DNA from: Bacteroides faecium
GTDB lineage: Bacteria > Bacteroidota > Bacteroidia > Bacteroidales > Bacteroidaceae
Reading direction: 5' to 3'
DNA: 64,000 nucleotides
Assembly: GCF_012113595.1 (NCBI RefSeq)
Contig: NZ_CP050831.1
Coordinates: forward strand, 3,100,001 to 3,164,000
Shown: piece after piece, positions 25,968 to 34,790 of the stretch
Layout of the letters: each line of letters opens with the position of its first letter
Numbering within the stretch: position 1 is the first letter of the stretch
Notes under the pieces: generated by a model
The model's database searches: none
Told to the model about the DNA's origin: nothing
What the model saw: the letters and a program-made list of their open reading frames with translations, nothing else
Program-made: the position numbers and the translations under genes

Positions 25968-28835
25968 ATGGTAAATTATTATATAAAAAAATGCTTGTTG
26001 GTTCTCCTTGTATTTGTACCATTGGGTTTGGCTTTTTCTTGCTCAAGCGATGAGGAAGTATTGGTGGTCGATTTATCCGTAAATAAGGAGATTGTGGATT
26101 TTAGCAGTGAAGCGGGAATACAAAATATAACGGTTTCAACCAATGCTTCAATTTGGGAAGCGAAGGCGGATAAAAGTTGGTGTACTCTTTCCGTTGCGGG
26201 GAAGATCTTGAAGATTTCTGTCGATGAAAGTGAGGAACGGCTGGTACGTGAAGCCACTGTAACAATTAAGGCAGAAGGGCAAATGCGGACAATCAAGGTT
26301 CGGCAGTTAGGATATGAAGCTGCTATATTGATTGATAAGAATGTTTTTGAGGTGGAGGTTATTGGAAAAGAGATAACTTTTGATGTTACTGCGAATGTAG
26401 AAGTGAGTGCCGGCTTCCCTGATTGGATCTCGGAGAAAGTAAAATCCCGTGCACCGGAGATGGTAACATCGACTCATACTTATGTGGTGAAAAGCAGTAC
26501 ATTGGATGAAAAGCGGGAAGGCGCCATAGTCTTTACTGAAGTTTTGCCGGCAGGTGCCCCGGAAGAAAGTGTGCCGGTTTCTGCTTCGGTCCAGATTTCA
26601 CAGCATGGACTGAATGAATACAATGGAGGAGCAGGAGAGGATATTGAAGGAGATATTAAAGTGAAGGTAGTGAGTGGGACTGATTCTTCTCACCAGGGTG
26701 AGGATGGTATTGAGAAATCTTTTGATGGTGATTATACAACACTGTATCATTCGAACTGGTTAAATGGCGGAACAAATTATTTTCCTATTACGCTGACTTA
26801 TAATTTTGCGGAAGCGTCTGATGTGGATTATCTGATTTATTATCCCCGTTCTACAGGATATAATGGCCATTTCAAAGAGGTGGAAATCCAGTACTCGGAA
26901 GATGGAAATACATTTACGAAGTTACTTGATAAGGATTTTGAAGGCTCTGCAACAGCTACCAGGGTAGCTTTTAATAATACGGTTCGTGCCATTTCTATTC
27001 GTTTTATCGTAAAGAGCGGAGCAGGAGATGGTCAGGGATTTGCTTCTTGTGCTGAGATGGAGTTTTATACCAAAAATCTGAATGCGTTTGATTATTCTAC
27101 TCTTTTTGAAGACGAGACATGCAGCAACCTGAAAGCGGGAGTCACAGAAGCAGACATCGAGAACTGTAACTATCCTTTCTTTAAGAATCTGGCTTATTAT
27201 ATGTTCAAAGGAAAGTATGACAGGAACTTCCGTGTGGCAGATTACAAAGCGTTTCCGCATCCGGATATTCAGTCGGAAACTCACAAGACAAATCCGTATA
27301 GCCTTCTTGACAACCCGACAGGAATTTCGGTAGGAGCAGGTGAAACGTTGGTAGTGATGGTGGGTGATACATACGGACAGAGTATAGGGATGAAGGTGCA
27401 GAATTTGGACGCACCGGGAAGTGATGGTTTCGGAGGAGTTACCTATCCGTTGTATCGCGGTATTAATAAACTGACGATGACAGGAAAAGGATTGGTATAT
27501 GTAATGTATCATACTAAAAGTCTGGAAGAAGCAGAAAGAGCACAACCTGTTAATATTCATTTTGCTTCGGGCACAGTGAATGGTTATTTTGATTCGCAGA
27601 ATGAGGATCACCGAGGGCGTTGGAGTGAATTGTTGGGTAAGGCTACGGATAAATATTTTGATGTGATAGGCAAATATGCGCATCTGACTTTTGAAACCAA
27701 TGACTTCAGAAAGTATGCTGCCACCAATGGTGATGAATTGATTGACCTTTATGATAAGATTGCTTATAGTGAGATGCAACTTCTCGGATTGGAAAAATAT
27801 GACAGGGTGTTCAAAAATAGGATATATTTGAATGTCATGTACCAGTCTTTTATGTATGCAACTGCTTATCATACTGCTTATAACCAGACAACAATGGGAG
27901 ATGTTTGTGACCCGGATGTGCTGAAAACCACCGGTTGTTGGGGACCTGCTCATGAAATAGGGCACTGCAATCAGACACGTCCGGGAGTCAAGTGGATAGG
28001 ATTGACTGAGGTGACTAACAATATCATGTCCGAATATATACAGACTACTGTTTTCGGGCAGCCTTCACGGATACAGACTGAAGATATGGGAGCGGTATAC
28101 CGCAATAGGTATTCGAAGGCATGGAACGGTATTATTGTTCCGAAGGCTTCTCATGCTAATTTTACAAATATAGATGATTCGGATGATGTCTTTTGTAAGT
28201 TGGTTCCTTTTTGGCAACTGGAACTTTACTTTGGTAAAGTGCTTGGACGGACACCGCTCCAACAGTCGGATTATGGTGGCTTCTATCCCGAAGTTTTCGA
28301 ATATGCCCGTACGAAGAACTATGGTGGCATGAGTGAAGGAGAAATACAGCTTGATTTTGTGTACAACTGTTGTGTAGCAGCCCGGATAAACTTACTTGAT
28401 TTTTTTGAAAAGTGGGGATTCTTGACTCCTGTGGATAGGTCGATTGAAGATTATGAAACAAAAACGCTGAAGATTACTGAGGAAATGGTTAGTAAGTTAA
28501 AGGAGAAAGTGGAGAGTTTGGGATATGAAAAATTGCAGGATGTAGCTTTAGAATACATTTCAGATAATACATGGGAGTTGTATCGGAATCGCCCTCAGGT
28601 AGTACCTGGGGAAAATGCGACCCGGAATGGCAATACCATTACAATCAGAAACTGGCAGAATGTGGTAGCCTATGAAGTGGAGAACCAGTCCGGCAAACTT
28701 GTCTTTATCTCTAGTGGTGAGACGACGCCTTCTGCTACCGATGTATTTACACTTTCCGGTGATTGGAAGGACGGGCATAAACTTTATGCTGTATCAGTGA
28801 CAGGAAAACGGACGGAAGTGCCGATGGTGAATTAA
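25968..28835 (+). CDS. M60-like zinc metallopeptidase, candidate mucin O-glycopeptidase (operon L2)
   Basis: Lipoprotein peptidase of 955 aa, paralogous to the L1 enzyme. Signal with lipobox LAFSC; two BACON-type domains (about 30-110 and 115-220), F5/8C domain (about 230-365), M60 N-terminal region (about 370-540) and catalytic domain with HEIGH at 662-666 and a following TEVTNN. Bacteroides homologues recognise GalNAc-bearing peptides. It is last in L2, separated from the upstream gene by a terminator-like hairpin, so it may have its own promoter or depend on read-through; no TAnnTTTG or GTRGGG motif was seen directly before it. Confidence 0.9.
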   Translation: MVNYYIKKCLLVLLVFVPLGLAFSCSSDEEVLVVDLSVNKEIVDFSSEAGIQNITVSTNASIWEAKADKSWCTLSVAGKILKISVDESEERLVREATVTIKAEGQMRTIKVRQLGYEAAILIDKNVFEVEVIGKEITFDVTANVEVSAGFPDWISEKVKSRAPEMVTSTHTYVVKSSTLDEKREGAIVFTEVLPAGAPEESVPVSASVQISQHGLNEYNGGAGEDIEGDIKVKVVSGTDSSHQGEDGIEKSFDGDYTTLYHSNWLNGGTNYFPITLTYNFAEASDVDYLIYYPRSTGYNGHFKEVEIQYSEDGNTFTKLLDKDFEGSATATRVAFNNTVRAISIRFIVKSGAGDGQGFASCAEMEFYTKNLNAFDYSTLFEDETCSNLKAGVTEADIENCNYPFFKNLAYYMFKGKYDRNFRVADYKAFPHPDIQSETHKTNPYSLLDNPTGISVGAGETLVVMVGDTYGQSIGMKVQNLDAPGSDGFGGVTYPLYRGINKLTMTGKGLVYVMYHTKSLEEAERAQPVNIHFASGTVNGYFDSQNEDHRGRWSELLGKATDKYFDVIGKYAHLTFETNDFRKYAATNGDELIDLYDKIAYSEMQLLGLEKYDRVFKNRIYLNVMYQSFMYATAYHTAYNQTTMGDVCDPDVLKTTGCWGPAHEIGHCNQTRPGVKWIGLTEVTNNIMSEYIQTTVFGQPSRIQTEDMGAVYRNRYSKAWNGIIVPKASHANFTNIDDSDDVFCKLVPFWQLELYFGKVLGRTPLQQSDYGGFYPEVFEYARTKNYGGMSEGEIQLDFVYNCCVAARINLLDFFEKWGFLTPVDRSIEDYETKTLKITEEMVSKLKEKVESLGYEKLQDVALEYISDNTWELYRNRPQVVPGENATRNGNTITIRNWQNVVAYEVENQSGKLVFISSGETTPSATDVFTLSGDWKDGHKLYAVSVTGKRTEVPMVN

Positions 28836-28852
28836 ATATATATGTGCAAATT

Positions 28853-28932
28853 ATGCCATAGATTAACGCAGAGTTGTTTTGTCCGTTTGTATTAGGTTAT
28901 TACAACATACTGCGTTGATTTATGGCATTTTT
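28853..28932 (+). terminator. Long-stem terminator at the end of operon L2
   Basis: ATGCCATA and AACGCAG (from 28853) pair with CTGCGTT and TATGGCAT (to 28928), with inner TTGT/ACAA pairing, followed by a T-run. Confidence 0.75.
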
Positions 28933-29025
28933 CTTATGATGTATTCACAATGATATAAATAAAAAAGATAAAATGGAATTTTGAAATTAATTGGCTCGCC
29001 ATAGTATATTTTATTTTAAATATAT

Positions 29026-29033
29026 TACTTTTG
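29026..29033 (+). promoter_or_regulatory. Primary-sigma -7 box for the second ECF sigma gene
   Basis: TACTTTTG matches TAnnTTTG and lies 23 nt before ATG 29056. Sigma 1 has a similar element, so both sigma genes look constitutively transcribed rather than self-activated. Confidence 0.5.
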
Positions 29034-29055
29034 TCTATCATAAGTTTTGAGCGAT

Positions 29056-29616
29056 ATGGAGGAAAAAGAGCTGATTAATCAAATGAAAAATGGCAATAAT
29101 ATTGCCTTTGCTACGTTGTATGATTATTATTGGCAGAAAGTTTATAATTTTACCAAGCTTTATGTAACTTCTTCTGATACAATTTCTGAGATTGTTCAAG
29201 ATGTTTTTGTGAAATTTTGGGAGGCTCGCCATTTATTGGATAACAATAAAAGAGTGGAAGGCTTCCTGTTTATTATTACCCGGAATATCATTTTTAATAA
29301 AGCACGGAGCAAGGTTCGTGAAGATATGTTCAAAATGACGATACTGCGTTCAATAGAGAACGAAGAACCGTATAATCAGGAAGACCAGATGGTGGCAGAA
29401 GACCTAAAAGAATATATCGACCAGCTCATTGCTGTATTACCCAAGCGGCAACGCGAAATATTCTTGATGAGCAGAGAGGAAAATATGACTTATCGGGAGA
29501 TTGCCGCCCGTTGCGGTATTGGTGAAAAAGCCGTGGAACGTCATATCTACCTTACTCTGAAATTCCTGAAAAAGAATCTTCTTCTGTTTATTTTATTTTC
29601 CACGCTCCCCGAGTAA
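29056..29616 (+). CDS. ECF RNA polymerase sigma-70 factor (sigma 2)
   Basis: Paralogue of sigma 1 (186 aa from ATG 29056). Region 2 at about 8-80 ([32 protein letters not shown]) and region 4 at about 118-175 ([36 protein letters not shown]). Its position after L2 suggests that it serves the L2 FecR/SusC, by analogy with other Bacteroides sigma/FecR loci. Its last 29 nt overlap the end of the convergent GH109 gene, and no terminator separates them. Confidence 0.93.
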   Translation: MEEKELINQMKNGNNIAFATLYDYYWQKVYNFTKLYVTSSDTISEIVQDVFVKFWEARHLLDNNKRVEGFLFIITRNIIFNKARSKVREDMFKMTILRSIENEEPYNQEDQMVAEDLKEYIDQLIAVLPKRQREIFLMSREENMTYREIAARCGIGEKAVERHIYLTLKFLKKNLLLFILFSTLPE

Positions 29617-30841
29617 AGTCTGGTATTTCTATCGCCATGCTTTTGTTTAATACTGATTTCTCGCTTAGTTCTGTGATACACGACCATTCGGCTGCGTCAT
29701 ATACGTCCATATCCAGTGGAAGCCCGTTGCGCAGGCAATAAATAAGGCGATAATCCATTACATAGTTCATTTCGTTAGGTAATCCTTTACGGTGCGCTTC
29801 TTCACCGATAGTCGCGCTGAAAGGGTGTTTGTAGCGTGCCAGTGTTTTCTCCAGTCTTTCCCCTGTGAGTGGTGTATCACCGTTCGGATCCAGTGCTATA
29901 CATGGAACCGGATATTTTTGTGCAAAGCCCAGTGTTCCGCATACTGTTTGCAGGCGGCTGTAAGGACGTGGGGTAGATACATCATATTGAAGCATGATTG
30001 TTTTTCCCTTGATTGTATGGATAAGAGTCGTATTGACATCTCCCAGTTGATATTTCTGGCAGGCTTCCGGTGAGTACTCACCAAACATCCGGCGGGCATA
30101 TTCGGTCATTCCTGCCTGATGGGTAGACATAGAAACAAGATATTCCATCCGGTCGCTACGATGAATGTCGAGAATCTGGCAGGCGGGGCCCAGACCATGA
30201 GTGGGGTAGGGATTGCCGGTATGTTCAATGCTGTACTTCTTTCCCCAGTGGTTGTGATAGCCGCCTTCGCTTTCCTCGGCAAAATACATCGAACGAAGGT
30301 CATGGATATAGGCTCCTTCTACGTGCATAATCTCTCCGAGTATTCCTCGGCGGGCCATATTGAGAGTAGTCAGTGCGAAAGGATCGTAGCAGCAGTTCTC
30401 TAACATGATGCAGTGACGTCGTGTTTTCTCTGCCGTATCGACCAGTTTCCAACATTCTTCTACGCTCATGGCTGCCGGAACTTCGATAGCTACGTGTTTG
30501 TTGCATTCCATGGCAAAGGTAGCCATCGGTGTATGCATCAGCCAATCAGTGCAGATGAAAACTAAATCCAGCCCGTCCGACTCGCACATCTTTTTCCAGC
30601 CGTCTGTCCCGGTGTATCCGATGGCGTCAGGGCGATTTGCTTCTTTTAATAGCTGCTGGGCTTTGTGAAGGTTACCTTCCCTGATTTCGCAGAGAGCCTT
30701 GATCTCTACACCTTCTATTTGGAGATAACGTTGCAGGGTGAGCAATCCCCGGTTGCCCAATCCTATGATTCCGATATGAACGGTTGGGATAGGGGGGAGC
30801 GCTAACCGGAGTACGTGAGTTTGTGTCAGAGAATCTTTCAT
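29588..30841 (-). CDS. GH109-like NAD-dependent glycosidase without signal peptide
   Basis: Gfo/Idh/MocA-fold protein of 417 aa, closely similar along its length to the exported GH109 at 14170: Rossmann GIIGLGNRG (about 24-32), [19 protein letters not shown] and the C-terminal DFTRGAWK. No signal peptide is visible at the N-terminus ([17 protein letters not shown]), so it is probably cytoplasmic and would act on imported GalNAc-containing sugars. Tail-to-tail overlap of 29 bp with sigma 2. No GTRGGG promoter motif was found upstream. It could instead have shifted substrate within the family. Confidence 0.85.
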   Translation of the reverse strand: MKDSLTQTHVLRLALPPIPTVHIGIIGLGNRGLLTLQRYLQIEGVEIKALCEIREGNLHKAQQLLKEANRPDAIGYTGTDGWKKMCESDGLDLVFICTDWLMHTPMATFAMECNKHVAIEVPAAMSVEECWKLVDTAEKTRRHCIMLENCCYDPFALTTLNMARRGILGEIMHVEGAYIHDLRSMYFAEESEGGYHNHWGKKYSIEHTGNPYPTHGLGPACQILDIHRSDRMEYLVSMSTHQAGMTEYARRMFGEYSPEACQKYQLGDVNTTLIHTIKGKTIMLQYDVSTPRPYSRLQTVCGTLGFAQKYPVPCIALDPNGDTPLTGERLEKTLARYKHPFSATIGEEAHRKGLPNEMNYVMDYRLIYCLRNGLPLDMDVYDAAEWSCITELSEKSVLNKSMAIEIPDFTRGAWKIK

Positions 30842-30865
30842 AATTATAGCGGTCTAAAGTAAAAC

Positions 30866-30900
30866 AAAAAAAGAGAATCTAATTTCTCAGATTCTCTTTG
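30866..30900 (-). terminator. Terminator after the tRNA pair
   Basis: AAAGAGAATCT and AGATTCTCTTT form an 11-bp stem with an 8-nt loop. On the minus strand it is followed by a T-run, just after tRNA-Gly and before GH109. Confidence 0.8.
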
Positions 30901-30903
30901 GAG

Positions 30904-30976
30904 AGCGGAAGACGGGGCTCAAACCCGCGACCCTCAGCTTGGAAGGCTAATGCTCTATCAACTGAGCTACTTCCGC
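30904..30976 (-). tRNA. tRNA-Gly (anticodon TCC)
   Basis: 73-nt cloverleaf: acceptor GCGGAAG/CTTCCGC, D-loop AGCTCAGTTGATAGAGC, anticodon loop CTTCCAA, T-arm GGGTTTGAGCCCC. CCA is not encoded. It lies 8 nt after tRNA-Tyr on the same strand. Confidence 0.96.
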
Positions 30977-30984
30977 AATTTTTG

Positions 30985-31067
30985 TGGGCAAAGATGGATT
31001 CGAACCACCGAAGTCGAAAGACAGCAGATTTACAGTCTGCCCCATTTGGCCACTCTGGTATTTGCCC
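30985..31067 (-). tRNA. tRNA-Tyr (anticodon GTA)
   Basis: 83-nt class II tRNA: acceptor GGGCAAA/TTTGCCC, anticodon loop CTGTAAA, long variable arm, T-arm GGTTCGAATCC. It forms a pair with tRNA-Gly, downstream of ribH. Confidence 0.96.
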
Positions 31068-31116
31068 TTTTTGCTTTCGAGATAGTTTGTTTCTCAATCG
31101 CGGTGCAAAGATACAA

Positions 31117-31611
31117 CTATTTATTTAAACTCCAAACAAAATCAATCATTTTTATTGCAGAAATTGCACATTCGTCTCCTTTGTTACCCAGCTTGCCACC
31201 GGCACGATCCTCTGCTTGCTCCATGGTATTAGTGGTAATTAATCCGTAAATAACTGGTATATCGCCAGTTGCGTTTAATTCGGTAATTCCTTGAGTGGCT
31301 CCCATACAAACATAATCAAAATGTGGAGTATCTCCCTTAATTACGCAACCGATTGCAATAATTGCATCGATATCGCAATTTTCCATCATTTGGTTGGCAC
31401 CGAAAGTAAGTTCAAAACTTCCCGGAACAGTTTTCACTAAAATGTTTTCTTCTTTAGCTCCGTGTTTTTTCAATGTTTCGACTGCGCCTTTCAGCAAAGC
31501 ACCTGTAATATTGAAATTCCATTCGGATACGACGATACCGAATTTCATATCTTCAGCGTTCGGAACGGAGTTGAAATCATATTCGGATAAATTATGATAA
31601 GCTGTTGCCAT
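31117..31611 (-). CDS. ribH: 6,7-dimethyl-8-ribityllumazine synthase
   Basis: Penultimate enzyme of riboflavin synthesis: condenses 5-amino-6-ribitylaminouracil with 3,4-dihydroxybutanone phosphate; cytoplasmic, usually an icosahedral or pentameric assembly. 164 aa, normal length. Family motifs: [16 protein letters not shown] (substrate-binding N-terminal loop), [28 protein letters not shown] and [21 protein letters not shown] near the C-terminus. It lies between a TPR membrane protein and two tRNAs on the same strand. The start ATG agrees with family alignments. Confidence 0.96.
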   Translation of the reverse strand: MATAYHNLSEYDFNSVPNAEDMKFGIVVSEWNFNITGALLKGAVETLKKHGAKEENILVKTVPGSFELTFGANQMMENCDIDAIIAIGCVIKGDTPHFDYVCMGATQGITELNATGDIPVIYGLITTNTMEQAEDRAGGKLGNKGDECAISAIKMIDFVWSLNK

Positions 31612-31674
31612 AATAAATTGAGAATTGAGAATTAAAAATTAAAAAATGAAAGTTTGGAAAAGGTTGAGAATAAA

Positions 31675-31746
31675 GCACGGATTACACGGATTTCACGGTT
31701 GTAGTTGATAACTGTTTTAATCCGTGTCAATCTGTGTAATCCGTGC
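31675..31746. repeat. Intergenic inverted repeat (GCACGGATTACACGG type)
   Basis: GCACGGATTACACGG at 31675-31689 pairs exactly with CCGTGTAATCCGTGC nested at the right end, and weaker inner pairing continues inwards. It lies between ribH and the TPR gene. No direct T-run follows, so it looks more like a dispersed repeat or RNA-stabilising hairpin than a terminator. Confidence 0.7.
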
Positions 31747-31774
31747 CTGAATATCTTATATATAATAAGGTATA

Positions 31775-32458
31775 TTATTTCTTCATCAACTTAGCCTGCT
31801 CGATATATTTGTCGATGTCCATAGCTTGGTAAGATTGGAAGTATTTGTCCTTGATCTTAGTATAAGCTTTTATAGCGTCGTCAAATTTACTTTGTTTCAC
31901 CAGGATTTCTCCGGCTTGTACCAGGAAGATCGGGCTCAATGTGTTGTTATCAGCTTTGTCTGCTGCCGAGAGCAAAGTAGAAGCTGCTTTATCCAATTGG
32001 CCGAGTTGTGCGTAGCAGTTACCGGCAGCACCCAAAATTGCCGGAGCAACCATTTGGTCGTTTCCGTTGAAACTATCCAGCATCTTCACTGCTTCTTCGT
32101 ATTTGCCGAGTTGTGCATAGCAAATACCTGCATAAGCTTTCGCTAAATTAGCGGCTTTTGTTCCGCTGTAGTCATCTGCTACTTTCAGAAAACCTGCAAA
32201 ACCGATGCTGTCACCGTTCAGTGCTTGCTCGAAAGCATCCTGTTCAAAGTATTCCTGTCCTTTGAAAAGAGCTGCCTGTGCTTTTTCTTCACGTGGTTCA
32301 GCATAGAGGTTCTTATACATGATAAAACCTGCTACAATAATAATCACAGCAACAACACCGCCGATGATTGCGTTTTTGTACTTGATAAGAAATGCTTCCG
32401 ATTGTGTCAGTGCATCTTCTACGTTCAGATGTTCGTTCTGATTCTTTTGTTCTGCCAT
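31775..32458 (-). CDS. Membrane-anchored TPR protein
   Basis: 227 aa: a short cytoplasmic N-terminus (MAEQKNQNEHLNVEDALTQS), one membrane helix (about 30-50, AIIGGVVAVIIIVAGFIMY) and a C-terminal solenoid of TPR-like repeats (about 95-215: AKAYAGICYAQLGKYEEAVKML, GNCYAQLGQLDKAASTL, AGEILVKQSKFDDAIKAY). The layout resembles YfgM-like ancillary SecYEG/periplasmic chaperone proteins, but the precise role in Bacteroides is not known. Divergent from recF. Confidence 0.85.
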   Translation of the reverse strand: MAEQKNQNEHLNVEDALTQSEAFLIKYKNAIIGGVVAVIIIVAGFIMYKNLYAEPREEKAQAALFKGQEYFEQDAFEQALNGDSIGFAGFLKVADDYSGTKAANLAKAYAGICYAQLGKYEEAVKMLDSFNGNDQMVAPAILGAAGNCYAQLGQLDKAASTLLSAADKADNNTLSPIFLVQAGEILVKQSKFDDAIKAYTKIKDKYFQSYQAMDIDKYIEQAKLMKK

Positions 32459-32588
32459 TTTATATGATTCTTTTTGTTATTATTCACGGTTTGATATTTC
32501 GACTCGCAAAAGTAGTTTTTTTATATCTACAAATGAAATTTAGAGCCATCTTTTTTTGTTTTACACCCGAAAACCACGAAAATCTTGC

Positions 32589-32596
32589 TACTTTTG
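32589..32596 (+). promoter_or_regulatory. Primary-sigma -7 box before recF
   Basis: TACTTTTG fits TAnnTTTG and lies 22 nt before ATG 32619, supporting that start for recF. Confidence 0.45.
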
Positions 32597-32618
32597 TGAA
32601 CAAATTAACGCGTACACA

Positions 32619-33725
32619 ATGATACTGAAACGAATATCCATATTAAACTATAAGAATCTGGAAGAGGTGGAGCTGGGATTCTCCGCCAAGCTGAATTGTT
32701 TTTTCGGGCAGAATGGGATGGGAAAGACGAATCTGCTGGATGCAGTGTATTTTTTGTCTTTCTGCAAAAGTTCCGGCAATCCGATTGATTCACAGAATAT
32801 TCGTCATGAGCAGGACTTCTTCGTTATCCAGGGCTTTTATGAAGCCGAGGACGGGACTCCCGAGGAAATATATTGCGGGATGAAACGTCGTTCGAAGAAG
32901 CAGTTTAAGCGTAACAAGAAGGAGTATAGCCGTTTTTCCGACCACATCGGTTTTTTGCCTTTGGTCATGGTGTCGCCTGCCGACTCTGAATTGATAGCCG
33001 GGGGAAGTGATGAACGGCGCCGGTTTATGGATGTCGTGATTTCGCAGTATGATAAGGAGTATCTGGATGCGCTGATACGGTATAACAAAGCATTGACACA
33101 GCGCAACACTTTATTGAAGAGTGAGTTTCCTGTGGAAGAAGAATTGTTTCTGGTATGGGAAGAAATGATGGCGCAGGCCGGTGAAGTAGTATTCAGAAAG
33201 CGTGAAGCGTTCATCAAGGAGTTTATTCCTATCTTCCAGTCTTTTTATTCTTTCATTTCACAGGATAAGGAACAGGTCGGATTGTCTTATGAGTCTCATG
33301 CACGGGATGCTTCTTTGATGGAAGTTCTGAAGCAAAGCAGGGAACGGGACAAGATTATGGGATTCTCCCTGCGGGGAATTCATAAGGATGAACTGAATAT
33401 GATGTTGGGCGAGTTTCCGATAAAGAAGGAAGGGTCGCAGGGACAGAATAAAACGTATTTGGTGGCATTGAAATTGGCACAGTTCGACTTCCTGAAACGT
33501 ACCGGAAGGACTGTTCCTTTATTATTGTTGGATGACATTTTCGATAAACTGGACGCTTCGCGTGTGGAACAGATTGTTAAATTGGTTGCGGGAGATAACT
33601 TCGGGCAGATATTTATAACGGATACGAACCGGGAACATTTGGATCGCATCCTGCATAAGGTAGGCAGTGATTTTAAGATTTTCCGTGTGGAAGCAGGAGT
33701 GATTCATGAAATGGAAGCTGAATAA
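32619..33725 (+). CDS. recF: DNA replication and repair protein RecF
   Basis: SMC-like ATPase that helps load RecA at single-strand gaps. 368 aa from ATG 32619, which begins MILKRISILNYKNLEEVEL as in the family. Walker A GQNGMGKTN (30-38), then LDAVYFLSFCKSS; the C-terminal signature and Walker B region (KLAQFDFLKR, VPLLLLDDIFDKLDASR) and QIFITDTNREH are present. The stop codon overlaps the start of the DUF721 gene by 1 nt, so the two are translationally coupled. Confidence 0.96.
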   Translation: MILKRISILNYKNLEEVELGFSAKLNCFFGQNGMGKTNLLDAVYFLSFCKSSGNPIDSQNIRHEQDFFVIQGFYEAEDGTPEEIYCGMKRRSKKQFKRNKKEYSRFSDHIGFLPLVMVSPADSELIAGGSDERRRFMDVVISQYDKEYLDALIRYNKALTQRNTLLKSEFPVEEELFLVWEEMMAQAGEVVFRKREAFIKEFIPIFQSFYSFISQDKEQVGLSYESHARDASLMEVLKQSRERDKIMGFSLRGIHKDELNMMLGEFPIKKEGSQGQNKTYLVALKLAQFDFLKRTGRTVPLLLLDDIFDKLDASRVEQIVKLVAGDNFGQIFITDTNREHLDRILHKVGSDFKIFRVEAGVIHEMEAE

Positions 33726-34012
33726 TGAAACGTAACGATGCAGAACAAATAGGAAAACTGATTCAGCAGTTTCTTCGTCAGGAGAGTTTGGAATCTCCGC
33801 TGAACGAACAAAGGTTGCTGGATGCCTGGCCCAAAATCCTGGGGCCTGCTGCGGCTTATACCAACAATCTTTATATTCGTAACCAGACTTTATATGTGCA
33901 TCTCACTTCCGCAGCTCTTCGTCAGGAACTGATGATGGGACGCGAAATGTTGGTGCGTGCGCTTAATGAGAAAGTAGGGGCTACGGTTATTACAAATATC
34001 ATTTTCCGGTGA
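33725..34012 (+). CDS. DUF721 (DciA-like) small protein
   Basis: 95-aa protein of the DUF721 family, related to DciA, the replicative helicase loader/operator of many bacteria that lack DnaC. It has the family core WPKILGPAAAYTNNLYIRNQTLYVHLTSAALRQEL, compatible with a KH-like fold. Its start shares 1 nt with the recF stop, linking it to replication and repair. Its last 14 nt overlap the end of the convergent PHP phosphatase gene. The helicase-loading role is inferred from the family. Confidence 0.85.
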   Translation: MKRNDAEQIGKLIQQFLRQESLESPLNEQRLLDAWPKILGPAAAYTNNLYIRNQTLYVHLTSAALRQELMMGREMLVRALNEKVGATVITNIIFR

Positions 34013-34790
34013 GGAAAGGTATCGTGTCTGTTACCTTTATTCCCAACTTCTTGAGTGTTTCGCCTGCACGGTCATAATAGAATGGTGTTTCCAGATACTG
34101 ATTATTATGTGCATCCACTCCGATAATGGCAGTACAGCCTTCGTGAGCAGCTATTTCCCAAAAGTCGGGGTGAGGAATCGTTATAATTCCGTGATCCTCA
34201 TTGTAGTCTTCGTAGCCGAGGTTATACTCCAACGGCAGGTTTAACCGTGCCGCTGTCCGGCAGATGTGTCTGCTGACTAATTTGCAGTGACGGTCGAATC
34301 GGGGATAGGAACGCATGAATAAATCAGGGTGTGCCAGGTAAGCGAATAATCCGCTTTCCATCCCTTCAATGGCGCTCTCTTCATAAAGTTCGAGCATATC
34401 CACCGTATCTGTATGCCGGCCGAAATAAGGAAACTTCTCGTCTGTATGAAAATGGTGATTTCCGAAGATGATGTAATCCAATTGATATTCCTTGATGACT
34501 TCTTTCAACCAGTGCAGGTAATCCGGGAAATATTCACATTCCAGTCCTATTTTCAGGCTGATTTGTTCTTTGTACTTTTCCCGTAACGAACGGAGACTTT
34601 CTACATACTCCGGCAGTTCTTCGGGAGTCATGCGGATGTCGGATACATAATTGGTATTGTATTTCCACGGAGTATGGTCAGAGAATCCTAATTCTTGATA
34701 ACCGCCTTTGATAGCGCTTAAAACAAATTCTTCGTCACTCCCTGTCGCATGATGGCAGCGGGTGGTATGGGTGTGATAATTCGTCCTCAT
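33999..34790 (-). CDS. PHP-family histidinol-phosphatase
   Basis: Metal-dependent phosphatase of the polymerase-and-histidinol-phosphatase family, probably converting histidinol phosphate to histidinol. 263 aa. Metal ligands are visible in NYHTHT (4-9), GFSDHTPW (about 36-43), FGNHHFH (about 106-112) and the C-terminal IIGVDAHNN. Its first 56 nt overlap the end of the upstream 5-FTHF cyclo-ligase gene in another frame. The NYHTHT motif lies within this overlap and must be translated, so the overlap is real. It could act on another phosphate ester. Confidence 0.88.
   Translation of the reverse strand: MRTNYHTHTTRCHHATGSDEEFVLSAIKGGYQELGFSDHTPWKYNTNYVSDIRMTPEELPEYVESLRSLREKYKEQISLKIGLECEYFPDYLHWLKEVIKEYQLDYIIFGNHHFHTDEKFPYFGRHTDTVDMLELYEESAIEGMESGLFAYLAHPDLFMRSYPRFDRHCKLVSRHICRTAARLNLPLEYNLGYEDYNEDHGIITIPHPDFWEIAAHEGCTAIIGVDAHNNQYLETPFYYDRAGETLKKLGIKVTDTIPFLTGK

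Noticed and set aside
26922..27965. A 347-codon open frame on the minus strand
   Set aside because: It lies fully antisense to the M60 peptidase gene, whose domains are clear, and has no recognisable domain.
30904..31067. tRNA pair as an attachment site of an integrated element
   Set aside because: No integrase, no repeated tRNA 3' end and no change in gene order was found to support it.
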